A stretch of DNA of 35,597 nt from Promethearchaeota archaeon (GCA_019058365.1 JAHPZE010000037.1:1-35597); one strand, 5' to 3'. Counted from the first letter of the stretch, positions 24,548-31,862 are shown. The notes: generated by a model not told the origin, from the sequence alone. Program-made: numbers and translations.

Positions 24548-24700
24548 CGTGAAATGGTTACAATTTTTAATTAGTAAAAATAGCATGTGTTTTATAAAAT
24601 AATCGAGTTCTTAATTCCCGAACTTTAAAATTATTAATTATAAATTAGGTAGTAATTGATTGAAACTGCTTTTTGATGGGGATTCGTGAAATAACCGAGA
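24548..24700 (+). repeat. 153-bp dispersed repeat, full copy d
   Basis: Left end CGTGAAATGGTTACA, right end CGTGAAATAACCGAGA. The interior differs from copies b, e and g, so it forms a second subfamily with f. Lies between vapBC and the DUF2283 gene. Confidence 0.8.
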
Positions 24701-24777
24701 ATTAAAAAAAACTTACACTCAATATAATCTCAAAATTATAGAATAAATATTTAATTAATTGCTCCTTTATAATAACT

Positions 24778-25002
24778 ATGAACTTCTCTTTTGATAAGAT
24801 GGCAAATGCACTCTACATTCGATTTTCAAATGAAAAAATCTCAAATTCAGATGAAATAGCAGAAGGAATTATAATTGATTATGGTAAGAATGAGAATATC
24901 GTTGGAGTAGAGATTTTAAATTTTACAGACCGTAAGCTCGACCTTAATGATCTTATACAAATGAATATTGAAGAATTAATTCCAAAATTAGCGCAGTGTT
25001 AA
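24778..25002 (+). CDS. DUF2283 protein
   Basis: A 74-residue DUF2283 protein: FSFDKMANALYIRFSNEKI, EGIIIDYGKNENIVGVEIL and an end NIEELIPKLAQC. DUF2283 genes often accompany toxin-antitoxin loci and some are proposed antitoxins; the function is unproven. It converges on the DUF5615 toxin gene with a 15-base overlap. Fragments of related genes lie at 11410-11475 and 31820-31862. Confidence 0.88.
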   Translation: MNFSFDKMANALYIRFSNEKISNSDEIAEGIIIDYGKNENIVGVEILNFTDRKLDLNDLIQMNIEELIPKLAQC

Positions 25003-25398
25003 TTTCTTCTTTTTATCTACAATTTTTCCTTGTTTTAAAATAATTATATTGTCTTTAAACATCTTAATATCAAGTGTTTTCAGTAAAGTTCGAAACTCAG
25101 GTAGTACATTTTCATCAATTAATGGGTGAATGTCGATAATAATTATGTAATTATCAAAACTGTGCTTATAATACATAAATTCTTTATCATAAGTAATCAG
25201 AATACATTTTTGTATTCTTGCTAACTCCATCAATTCACTATTTTTAGCCCCTCTTTTATTTAAATCTTGAACAGTTTTAACTTCATATTTATCTGAAATC
25301 AGTTCTTTTTTTAAATTAGAGGAGACATTCTCATCTAATAAAAATTTTAACTTATGAGATTCTGGCACTGCTTTTTTCCTCGATATACTCTCGTGCAT
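24988..25398 (-). CDS. DUF5615 PIN-like toxin
   Basis: A PIN-like (Mut7-C related) protein of 136 residues: KLKFLLDENVSSNLKKEL with D22, VKTVQDLNKRGAKNSELM, ILITYDKEFMYY with the second Asp, and IIIIDIHPL. Family members are putative RNases paired with DUF433 antitoxins. It overlaps the DUF433 gene by 47 bases; the true start may be internal, since conserved sequence begins at residue 17. The tail is Lys-rich. The pair is intact. Confidence 0.88.
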   Translation of the reverse strand: MHESISRKKAVPESHKLKFLLDENVSSNLKKELISDKYEVKTVQDLNKRGAKNSELMELARIQKCILITYDKEFMYYKHSFDNYIIIIDIHPLIDENVLPEFRTLLKTLDIKMFKDNIIILKQGKIVDKKKKLTLR

Positions 25399-25579
25399 AC
25401 CTAATAGCGGCTGAAATATCAGCTCTAGTTAATTGTGGATATGCTTCAATGATTTCCTCAAACGATTTCCCAGCCTCTAGCCATTCAAGAATAAGGGATA
25501 TCATAATTCTTGTTCCTTTAATGCGAGGTTTACCATGACAAATTTCCGGATCAGCAGCTATTCTTTCTTCATCAATCAT
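25352..25579 (-). CDS. DUF433 antitoxin
   Basis: A 75-residue DUF433 protein: EERIAADPEICHGKPRIKGT, then SLILEWLEAGKSFEEII and AYPQLTRADISAAIRYARE. It is the DNA-binding antitoxin of the DUF5615 toxin encoded downstream with a long overlap, suggesting coupled translation. It is closely similar to the first 65 residues of the protein at 8123-8452. A TATA-like ACTATATAAAG lies about 55-70 bases upstream. Confidence 0.9.
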   Translation of the reverse strand: MIDEERIAADPEICHGKPRIKGTRIMISLILEWLEAGKSFEEIIEAYPQLTRADISAAIRYAREYIEEKSSARIS

Positions 25580-25757
25580 AAATAATTCTCAATTTTTATA
25601 AAGTCTGAAATCCTAAAATGTATTTCTATGTCTTTATATAGTGACCTAAGTATAAATATATAATGCCAATCTCAATTTTTATTAAGTAAGCGTGTGCATA
25701 TTTTCAAATAAGGGAATAATTAAATGAAATCATATTATGCCAAAATATATGAATCTT

Positions 25758-25910
25758 CTAGAAACGGTTACAGAACTAAAAGCTAACCTTAAAATATCTA
25801 ATTAATGAAAAATAAGAGCTGAGTCTTTAATGAAATGATTCTTAGGTCATTAAGATTCTGGAGAAGACGTTGTTAGATGAGCTTTAATTGAGGATCGTGA
25901 AATAACTGAG
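25758..25910 (+). repeat. 153-bp dispersed repeat, full copy e
   Basis: Left end CTAGAAACGGTTACAGAA, inner AAGCTAACCTTAAAATATC and TCATTAAGATTCTGG, right end CGTGAAATAACTGAG. Aligns throughout with copy g. Nothing else is seen in 25580-26008. Confidence 0.8.
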
Positions 25911-26008
25911 ATTAGATATTTAAAAAAAGAAATTTCACTAGAAATATTTCGAGATTAAAATCAAATCTCAATCTTAGATTGAGAGAGGAAAGTCTTTATT
26001 AATAGTGA

Positions 26009-26431
26009 TCATTCGAAAATTCTAGAGATTCGAGATAAAGGGTGCCCTTTAGCTTTCATTTCTAATTCGTTAAACCATCCAAAAGGAAGTCGGAGTACAG
26101 AATAATCCTTTAATTTTAATAGGGATTCAACTTTTTTGAAAGACTCAAAAGCATATTCTAAGGAACTAAGCTGACCAAATAGATGAGCAAATGGTATTAT
26201 CACAATAGTTGAGACTTTTAATTGTTTAGTTATTTTTTCAATTTCGATAATTTCTTTTTCTATTATCCCAGTTTTTGCCTCATCTGATTTTTCCATGCTT
26301 ATAAAAAGAACTAATGCGTTGTCAACTTGGTTTTCTTTATTTTCTTCTAAAATTTCCTCAATTACCTTAGAACGACCTTTCTCTGTTACTTTATATCGAA
26401 AATAATCTACATGAAAAGATAAAAATCTCAT
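26009..26431 (-). CDS. Stand-alone archaeal ThrRS editing domain (tRNA-Thr-ED)
   Basis: The 140-residue protein matches the N-terminal editing domain of archaeal threonyl-tRNA synthetase: MRFLSFHVDYFRYKV at the start, DNALVLFISMEKSDE, VSTIVIIPFAHLFGQLSSLE, and LPFGWFNELEMKAKGHPLSR at the end. The DTD-like domain hydrolyses seryl-tRNA(Thr). Here no catalytic or anticodon domain follows, so it is a free editing factor or a paralogue with another substrate. The CKGHPL-type lysine is kept (K128), but the Lys often found after GW(Y/F) is Asn. It stands alone between two copies of the dispersed repeat. Confidence 0.85.
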   Translation of the reverse strand: MRFLSFHVDYFRYKVTEKGRSKVIEEILEENKENQVDNALVLFISMEKSDEAKTGIIEKEIIEIEKITKQLKVSTIVIIPFAHLFGQLSSLEYAFESFKKVESLLKLKDYSVLRLPFGWFNELEMKAKGHPLSRISRIFE

Positions 26432-26518
26432 TTAATACTTTATTTTTTTTTCTTATATTAATAATTGATTATTAACACTTGTGCTCAATAATATTATACA
26501 ATATATAAGTCTAACATT

Positions 26519-26670
26519 CGTGAAATGGTTAAAGTTTTAAAATAATGAATAGAGCATTCCTTTTCGGTTTTGACGATCTCCTTCTATTTTTAAATAAGGG
26601 TTTTTTAAAGTTAATTCAAGGTCATATATATAAAAAGAGAAAATTTAACAGGGATTCGTGAAATAACCGA
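26519..26670 (+). repeat. 153-bp dispersed repeat, full copy f
   Basis: Left end CGTGAAATGGTTAAAG, right end CGTGAAATAACCGA, 152 bp. Same end type as copy d, interior diverged. Lies between the ThrRS editing domain gene and the PIN pair. Confidence 0.78.
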
Positions 26671-26695
26671 AGTGATTAATGAATATTAACACATA

Positions 26696-27151
26696 TTAGG
26701 ATTCATCTAATGCCCACTTCATGAGTTCATCAGAAATATAAATATCTTTTTGTAGAGAATTCAAAAAAAATAAATATTCTTTTCTAGTCTTAATAATTTT
26801 ACCTTGATAGAGTGATTTTAATAAGCCAAGTGAGCCCGTGACAGAAATCCCTAAATTCTTAGCGAATTGACGTAATGATTTATCATCAGTGGCTATAGGA
26901 ATTTTATATTCTAAACTTAATCTGATTAAACTTAAATCTGCCGAACCTAAAGATATAGGGAAAGATTTCAAGGGTATATCCTTGCTTGGTTGCAATATCT
27001 TGATCCATTTTGGAATTGTCTTCTGCCAATGAATGGTATATTCATTGTACACTTCTTCCGAAATTATTGCAGATGATAATAATTTCCTTAAATGAGAAAG
27101 AAGTTTAAGACGTTTAAATGAGCTTAATACACTATTGTCGAGGATAATCAT
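26696..27151 (-). CDS. DUF3368-type PIN toxin
   Basis: A 151-residue PIN protein: D5 in MIILDNSVLSSFKRL, Glu in ISEEVYNEY, Asp in LGSADLSLIRL and IPIATDDKSLRQFAK, then SVTGSLGLLKSLYQGKII typical of DUF3368. Presumed RNase toxin. It follows its antitoxin with five bases between. All acidic residues of the active site are present, so it may be functional. Confidence 0.86.
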   Translation of the reverse strand: MIILDNSVLSSFKRLKLLSHLRKLLSSAIISEEVYNEYTIHWQKTIPKWIKILQPSKDIPLKSFPISLGSADLSLIRLSLEYKIPIATDDKSLRQFAKNLGISVTGSLGLLKSLYQGKIIKTRKEYLFFLNSLQKDIYISDELMKWALDES

Positions 27152-27156
27152 GAAAG

Positions 27157-27438
27157 TTACTCATCAGCTATTAATTTCTGAACTACATCATATTCTTCTT
27201 GTGCCTCTTTTACGGATTCAGGACCTCCCGAGTGTTTAAAATGACGTTTATAAAATTCTGATAAAAATTCATCCACTTTCATGCTCAAAAGATTAGCCGC
27301 TTTGGAGAGGGTGATCTTACCCTCTGCATAAATTTCTAATATCCAGATTAGCAAACTTTTTTCTTCTAGGTTTTTGGAATTTAAACCAGTTAATTCAAGT
27401 AGGTTAGCTGGTAACTTTATTGTTATTTTCTCTACCAT
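27157..27438 (-). CDS. UPF0175-like antitoxin
   Basis: A 93-residue protein: KITIKLPANLLELTGL, LIWILEIYAEGKITLSKAAN and LLSMKVDEFLSEFYKR give the UPF0175 helix-turn-helix pattern. UPF0175 proteins are partners of DUF3368 PIN toxins, as found next door. The acidic tail (EAQEEYDVVQKLI) probably contacts the toxin. First gene of the pair. Confidence 0.82.
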   Translation of the reverse strand: MVEKITIKLPANLLELTGLNSKNLEEKSLLIWILEIYAEGKITLSKAANLLSMKVDEFLSEFYKRHFKHSGGPESVKEAQEEYDVVQKLIADE

Positions 27439-27582
27439 TTTCTATAATATAAATATAATTCACCCTTATAAAATTTTTATTCTTATTTTATAAGGCTCAG
27501 TTAAATTTTATTTCATAGGGATAATAATTCATTATGTATCATCAATCAATACATACAGTTATTATCAAGAAGTATACAAAAG

Positions 27583-27650
27583 ATCATGAAACGGTTAATA
27601 TTCTTTAAATATTCATATCATATGTATAATCCATACTTTCGTTAAATCTC
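27583..27650 (+). repeat. Partial copy of the dispersed repeat (variant)
   Basis: Begins CATGAAACGGTTAATATTC and matches 19003-19058 over TTTAAATATTCATATCA. Only the left-end type is present. Confidence 0.55.
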
Positions 27651-27905
27651 CATTTACCGAAGCTGATATCAGGTTTTTCCTATTTATGAGTAACAAATTT
27701 TAGCATTAAGAAAATATAATAGAAGATATTAAAATTTTAATATAATAACAACAAAAGGACGAACTGGGTGCTGATTATAAAATTTTTAAAAAAATTAAAA
27801 AATAATAAAGTGATTTTATAGCTAACTTGGTTTTAAATTTTATTTAATTTATCATTTAAATTTAATTTTCTTAAATTTTAGAATTATTGTTCACTTCTTT
27901 GTTGA

Positions 27906-28061
27906 TCGGGACTTATACAAGGATGTAAGCGAATATCAATAGAATATGGGTTTGAAGATTCGTTTAATTCAGGGGAACTTGGAAGTGGGATTGTTGAGTT
28001 AGAAAACAAGATGGATGAATTAAAAAAAATAGCAGAATATATCAGATCATTTCATAAATAA
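27906..28061 (+). pseudogene. 3' fragment of an unidentified gene
   Basis: Frame reading RISIEYGFEDSFNSGELG, then VELENKMDELKKIAEYIRS and a stop at 28059-28061. Composition looks coding but no start codon is present. The rest of 27651-28114 has no gene. Confidence 0.35.
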
Positions 28062-28114
28062 TTTGGGAAAACATTCATAAAAGTAATTATTAAGACATAT
28101 CAGGATCTTATTAG

Positions 28115-28408
28115 GAATATAAAAAATTAACTAATTTAAGCAGTTCAGTAAGGTTCTCTATGAAGAATTCTAAAGATGTAAAAAAAAATGCATAATTTAT
28201 AATTTCGATAAAGATGTTAATATTTCTTGATGTAGGAAAACTAAAGAGAATTCTCATAGAGTGTGTTGAAGGGATAATAAGTTTATAAAAGGCAGGAGAG
28301 AACGCTATTTTATGCATACTAGCAAAAAGCGAAGCTAGCTTGGGAGATATATTACAATATTTCAATGAAAAACCCCCAAAAATAAAGGATATCTCGTATC
28401 CTTTATAA
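28115..28408 (+). pseudogene. Decayed Roadblock/LC7-domain gene
   Basis: One plus-strand frame in phase with 28127 reads LTNLSSSVRFSMKNSKDV, then FLDVGKLKRILIECVEGI, then GENAILCILAKSEASLGDI, the order of a Roadblock/LC7 domain (the last segment corresponds to the AxLxVLAxxxAxLGLI strand-helix). In-frame stops occur near 28193 and 28285, and there is no start codon. Roadblock proteins regulate small GTPases and are numerous in Asgard archaea. The antisense frame at 28111-28365 is a shadow of this sequence. Confidence 0.55.
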
Positions 28409-28449
28409 GAAATATCTTCACATAGTTTAAATAAAAGAAAAAAGGAAGA

Positions 28450-28497
28450 TTAATAATTTAATAGTAGATACTTCATAGCAGCTCTTTTTAGCTTTTC
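28450..28497 (-). pseudogene. 3' fragment of a DUF86 HEPN gene
   Basis: Minus-strand EKLKRAAMKYLLLNY-stop matches the end of the protein at 29116-29468 (EKLRKAAIKHLQLN). Only about 15 codons remain. The stretch 28498-28653 is featureless. Confidence 0.6.
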
Positions 28498-28653
28498 TGA
28501 TGATGAGATGATATTTAATTCTTTACATTTTTATCAATATTAAATAAAATTAAAAAAAAGAAGTAAAAATCAATAAAACAATATAATTGCAGATAAAAAG
28601 AAATAATTGTATAATGATTTATATTTTCTATTATTCCCCATATAATTACATTT

Positions 28654-28953
28654 TCATTGATTCTTGTTTATATGTCTTTTCTCCCAAATTCTCAAAAGTC
28701 TCTTCCTCCAAAACTCAGGTCTAATAGCATACATAATGAAAGAAAATATTCCCAAAATTAGATTAATTACTGCTAATATAGAAAAAACCAGCGGGAAAGC
28801 AAATTTAGAAGCATATAAACATATAAAAACCAAAATGATAAAAAGAATTCCGCCAATAAGAGGCCCTCGAAATAGTTTTTTATCTGTAGGTTCTGATATT
28901 ATTAATCGCCTTTTTACTTTTTTGTAAATTTTCTCTAATAAATCGAGTTTATT
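28654..28953 (-). pseudogene. Two-span membrane protein frame without a start codon
   Basis: The minus-strand frame reads LIISEPTDKKLFRGPLIGG, a first span GILFIILVFICLYASKFAF, a second span LVFSILAVINLILGIFSF, then RPEFWRKRLLRIWEKRH. The charge distribution is that of a real membrane protein. No ATG, GTG or TTG lies between the upstream stop and the first span, so it is either 5'-truncated or uses an ATT start. No family recognised. Confidence 0.45.
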
Positions 28954-29052
28954 TTATATTGATTATAAATATTTCGATTAATTGCGTAATTAAATTAGGT
29001 TGCTCATTTATGAAAGATAATTTTAAATTAATCGATTTATTATAAGTTTTGT

Positions 29053-29066
29053 GGCAGTAAACTGCC
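29053..29066. terminator. Short hairpin
   Basis: GGCAGT-AA-ACTGCC forms a compact stem between the HEPN gene and the membrane frame, about 50 bases beyond the HEPN stop. No T-run follows, so a terminator role is uncertain. Confidence 0.3.
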
Positions 29067-29115
29067 TATAGGTAAAAGAAGGGAATATTTTAAACAAAAT
29101 AAAAAGTGAAAATTA

Positions 29116-29468
29116 TTAATTTAGTTGTAGATGCTTAATAGCAGCTTTTCTTAGCTTTTCTCTAAGTTCAGGAACCTTATTGTGGATAATATCCCATACA
29201 ATATCCCAGTCAATATTAAAATATCGATGAATTAATATATCTCGAAAACCAGCAATTTTTTTCCATTCAATCTCATCATAACTTTCTTTAAAGACTTCAT
29301 CTATTTGTTTTACAGCTTCTCCAATGATTTCAAGACTTCTAACAATAGCTCTTTGCAATAATTCATCATGAATTAAAAAGTCAAACTCAATATCTTTGGT
29401 ATATTTAAGAATAAAATCCGTTCATCTAAAATATGTTTTAGCAAAGATTTTTGATTTTTCAACACCAT
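29116..29468 (-). pseudogene. DUF86 HEPN toxin (HepT-like), frameshifted
   Basis: The gene starts at ATG 29468 inside the end of the MNT gene (NQKSLLKHILDER), then shifts frame near 29418-29420 and continues as FILKYTKDIEFDFLIHDELL and QRAIVRSLEIIGEAVKQI to the stop at 29116. One missing base in CGG-AT explains the shift. The catalytic RDILIHRYF is intact and fits the RX4HXY motif of HepT RNases, whose tyrosine is modified by MntA. Unless the shift is a sequencing error or is corrected, only a truncated product is made. Confidence 0.75.
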
Positions 29469-29737
29469 ATAACCTCTTTCGCAACAAATGGGTAGATATA
29501 AGGGTTTAATCCCTTTACTGTAATTAAATCAATTCTTTTTCCAAACAAATTCTCTAAATAGAACGCCAAATTGATGAAATTGTCGTAAGTAGGATTTTTA
29601 AATTCAACTAAAATGTCAATATCACTTGATTCGGTTTGAATTCCTTTAGCATAAGAACCAAAAATTCCAATCTTTTCCACAGAAAATTCTTTTTCAATGA
29701 TATTTCTATTTTTATTTAAAATCCTAATTATATCCAT
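29459..29737 (-). CDS. MntA-type nucleotidyltransferase antitoxin
   Basis: A protein of about 92 residues with GIFGSYAKG and SSDIDILVEF: GSx10DxD exactly as in MntA antitoxins, which AMPylate HepT. ATG 29737 is chosen over GTG 29746. It overlaps the HEPN gene by 10 bases, forming a classical MNT-HEPN operon on the minus strand. It is intact while the HEPN partner is frameshifted. Confidence 0.87.
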   Translation of the reverse strand: MDIIRILNKNRNIIEKEFSVEKIGIFGSYAKGIQTESSDIDILVEFKNPTYDNFINLAFYLENLFGKRIDLITVKGLNPYIYPFVAKEVIWC

Positions 29738-29767
29738 AACAATCACATTGTATTTTATAGTATTATA

Positions 29768-29905
29768 TTATATTGTGATTTTAATAAATAACTCTTTAAT
29801 TAATATGTGATTTTTCAAAATTGGAGAAATTATATCTCTTACAAAATTGTTATAATTGCTTATAATTATCTTTCGAGCTAATTCAAGATTCCTTCGAGAA
29901 TTCAT
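29768..29905 (-). CDS. Short partner of the 77-residue protein, probably truncated
   Basis: Forty-five residues starting MNSRRNLELARKIIISNYNN, followed by FVRDI and a C-terminus unlike its paralogue at 32923-33114. The similarity of the first 25 residues and different ends suggest both copies are damaged 3' halves. It follows the 77-residue gene by 20 bases. Function unknown; a toxin remnant is possible. Confidence 0.45.
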   Translation of the reverse strand: MNSRRNLELARKIIISNYNNFVRDIISPILKNHILIKELFIKITI

Positions 29906-29925
29906 TTATCTCTGAACGAAATGCT

Positions 29926-30159
29926 TTATAGATTATTTAATATCTCTTGCAATTTTGTATAATCTAACAGTAATTGACGTAACTCAACTGCATCATCTTC
30001 CGCATTTTTATAAATCCCCTTACGTGCTTTTTCTAAGAATTCTTTAGAGGAAGATTCTTTATGGCGTGCTAATATCTCATCGATATATTGTTTTAGAATT
30101 CCTAATTTAGATGTAATTAAATCCTCTGCTAAAGCTTTATCCAATTTCACGTGAGTCAT
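29926..30159 (-). CDS. Antitoxin-like small helical protein
   Basis: A 77-residue helical protein: VKLDKALAEDLITSKLGILK, FLEKARKGIYKNAEDDAVEL, RQLLLDYTKLQEIL. About 80 percent identical to the protein at 33137-33376, with the same downstream partner. The layout (short charged protein plus following gene) is that of an antitoxin. I recognise no named family. Confidence 0.65.
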   Translation of the reverse strand: MTHVKLDKALAEDLITSKLGILKQYIDEILARHKESSSKEFLEKARKGIYKNAEDDAVELRQLLLDYTKLQEILNNL

Positions 30160-30387
30160 AATTATTAATTAAATATAAGAAACGCATCTAAATTAATTTA
30201 TTTCTTGTTCTTGAATAAGAATGGGATCTTAATAATTATTATTAGTACTTTAATTTGATTAACTTATTAAAAAATTGACTCGAATCTCAACTTTTTTTAT
30301 TCTATTGATATTTTTACTTAAAAAATTTAAGTGTTAATTGCTATTCATACTGTAAGAAGATATGCACTATTTATTATTTTAATTTAT

Positions 30388-30788
30388 ATGAATAAAGAAA
30401 TTGCATTTAAATGGTTGAAACAAGCTCAACATGATTTAGAAATAGCTGAAAAAAACATTAGTATTGGTGGATTTGATACAGCTGCCTTTCTCTCTCATCA
30501 ATCGGTTGAAAAATTGTTAAAAGCTATTTTTGCACTTGAAGGAAAAAAAATTCCAAAAATTCATTATATTGAAGAATTAGGAAAAAAATTAAATGTATCG
30601 AGTCAAATTTTAGATCACCTGATCGATTTAACTATAGATTATACTTTTTCTCGATATCCGATGTTTCTGAAAAAGTACCATATGATTTATATAACGAAAC
30701 CATTGCTAAGAGTAAATTAGAAAAAGCAAAAAGTATATTTACTCAATTAAAAGATAGATATGAGGAGTTATTAAAAAATGAAACGTGA
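30388..30788 (+). pseudogene. HEPN-domain toxin gene, frameshifted
   Basis: ATG 30388 begins a HEPN protein (AFKWLKQAQHDLEIAEKNI, AAFLSHQSVEKLLKAIFALE, IDYTFSRYP). At about 30660 the frame is lost; a +1 change of phase restores VSEKVPYDLYNETIAKSKLE and FTQLKDRYEELLKNE up to TGA 30786-30788, overlapping the MNT start as usual. A single missing G in CCG-AT (RYPD in other HEPN proteins) accounts for it. Translation of the unshifted frame ends at 30720. Confidence 0.78.
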
Positions 30789-31098
30789 TAAATTAGTTAA
30801 GCAGTTTAAACAAACCATTTTACCTAAAATTATTAAACAATATACCCCCCTAGCGATAATTATTTTTGGCTCTCGAATAAAAGGAGATGCTGACGTAGAT
30901 TCGGATTTAGATGTCATAATTGTATCAGAAGAATTCCTAAAGATTCCCTTCATTGAAAGAATGGCTGTTTTATTAAAAAGGTTTAATTTTCCTACACATA
31001 TCGATTATATCTGTTATACTCCTGAAGAGTTTGAAAAAATTAGGAATACTTCTTCCCTCGTCATGGATGCATTAGAATATGGAGAATTAATTTCTTAA
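30778..31098 (+). CDS. MNT nucleotidyltransferase antitoxin
   Basis: A 106-residue minimal nucleotidyltransferase with IIFGSRIKGDADVDSDLDV (GSx10DxD). It is almost identical to the orphan at 21603-21932 in its first 60 codons and diverges more in the second half. It overlaps the HEPN gene by 11 bases in the standard order HEPN-MNT. The gene is complete. Confidence 0.87.
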   Translation: MKRDKLVKQFKQTILPKIIKQYTPLAIIIFGSRIKGDADVDSDLDVIIVSEEFLKIPFIERMAVLLKRFNFPTHIDYICYTPEEFEKIRNTSSLVMDALEYGELIS

Positions 31099-31136
31099 GA
31101 ATAACCTTCTTCTAAATCTATATTTTATAGTTTAAC

Positions 31137-31310
31137 ATGAAAGTGGATGTGATATCAAAACCAAGCCTAAAAGAAGACTTAAAACAACACATCCTTCAAG
31201 AGGTTATATATGAGTAACAAGTTGCTGAACTATTTGAAGGATATAAAAATGGCTCAAGCTCGTTTAAATTAAAAATAAAAAAAATTGGTGATCATAATTT
31301 TTTATTTGAA
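31137..31310 (+). pseudogene. Unidentified short gene interrupted by TAA
   Basis: ATG 31137 opens MKVDVISKPSLKEDLKQHIL, stops at TAA 31215-31217, and the same frame goes on QVAELFEGYKNGSSSFKLKI into the 3' end of the opposite-strand membrane gene. Both halves look coding. The right limit is unclear. Confidence 0.4.
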
Positions 31311-31642
31311 CGGGCAATGCCTAGTAAGAATATACTAAAAACCAATATTAAAGCTCCTGATATCAGTAAATATAGCCCAATTCCTGCATCTAATGAAAGT
31401 ATCCCGCCGACTAAAACGATTAATGCGATTATTAAGAAAGCAATCCCATAATTCCTTGTTTTTCCGGCACTTTCTCGTGTCTTTTTCTTCGCGCTTGCTA
31501 CAGCACTCGCTACAATCTCATCTTTTTTCGCAGCAACATCCGCAGCAATTTTATCAAAATCAATGCTGTCTATTATGGCTCTTTCATCAGCATCTAAGCC
31601 ATCCTCATCTTTCTCTTTATCTTTTTTGCTCATATATCTCAT
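31292..31642 (-). CDS. Two-span membrane protein with charged N-terminus
   Basis: A 116-residue protein with a highly charged, helical first half (KKDKEKDEDGLDADERA, then KIAADVAAKKDEIVASAVAS) and two C-terminal membrane spans (IAFLIIALIVLVGGIL and LYLLISGALILVFSIFLLG). ATG 31642 and ATG 31633 are both possible. It is alone. No family recognised; the cytoplasmic Ala/Lys-rich segment could be a coiled coil. Confidence 0.65.
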   Translation of the reverse strand: MRYMSKKDKEKDEDGLDADERAIIDSIDFDKIAADVAAKKDEIVASAVASAKKKTRESAGKTRNYGIAFLIIALIVLVGGILSLDAGIGLYLLISGALILVFSIFLLGIARSNKKL

Positions 31643-31819
31643 CTTTAAGAGTTTCAGAATATAATATCTATATCGACTATACTGTTTAAAAAGATTTATA
31701 TTTGATAATTAGTCATTTATTTGAAACTATATAATTCATCATCTCGCGGAAATCTATTCTAACGAATCAAGATATGCATATATCATGAGTATTGATAATG
31801 AACCAATAAGACTGCCAAC

Positions 31820-31862
31820 TGTAAATTGAAGAATTAATTCCGAGATTAGTACAATATCAATA
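31820..31862 (+). pseudogene. Degenerate 3' fragment of a DUF2283 gene
   Basis: EELIPRLVQYQ corresponds to the DUF2283 end EELIPKLAQC, as in the fragment at 11410-11475, but the stop is lost. Confidence 0.45.

Noticed and set aside
24548..24700. Repeat as an integron attC site or an IS terminal repeat
   Set aside because: The end hexamers are in the order GTTA...TAAC, opposite to attC, there is no transposase and no clear target-site duplication. Kept only as an analogy.
21973..27650. CRISPR array
   Set aside because: The repeats are about 153 bp and separated by kilobase-sized gene modules, not by short unique spacers.
28111..28365. 84-codon minus-strand hydrophobic frame
   Set aside because: The plus strand carries a recognisable Roadblock/LC7 remnant; the hydrophobic character is an antisense effect.
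28664..28927. 87-codon plus-strand frame
   Set aside because: The opposite strand encodes a much more protein-like two-span membrane sequence, so this frame is its shadow.
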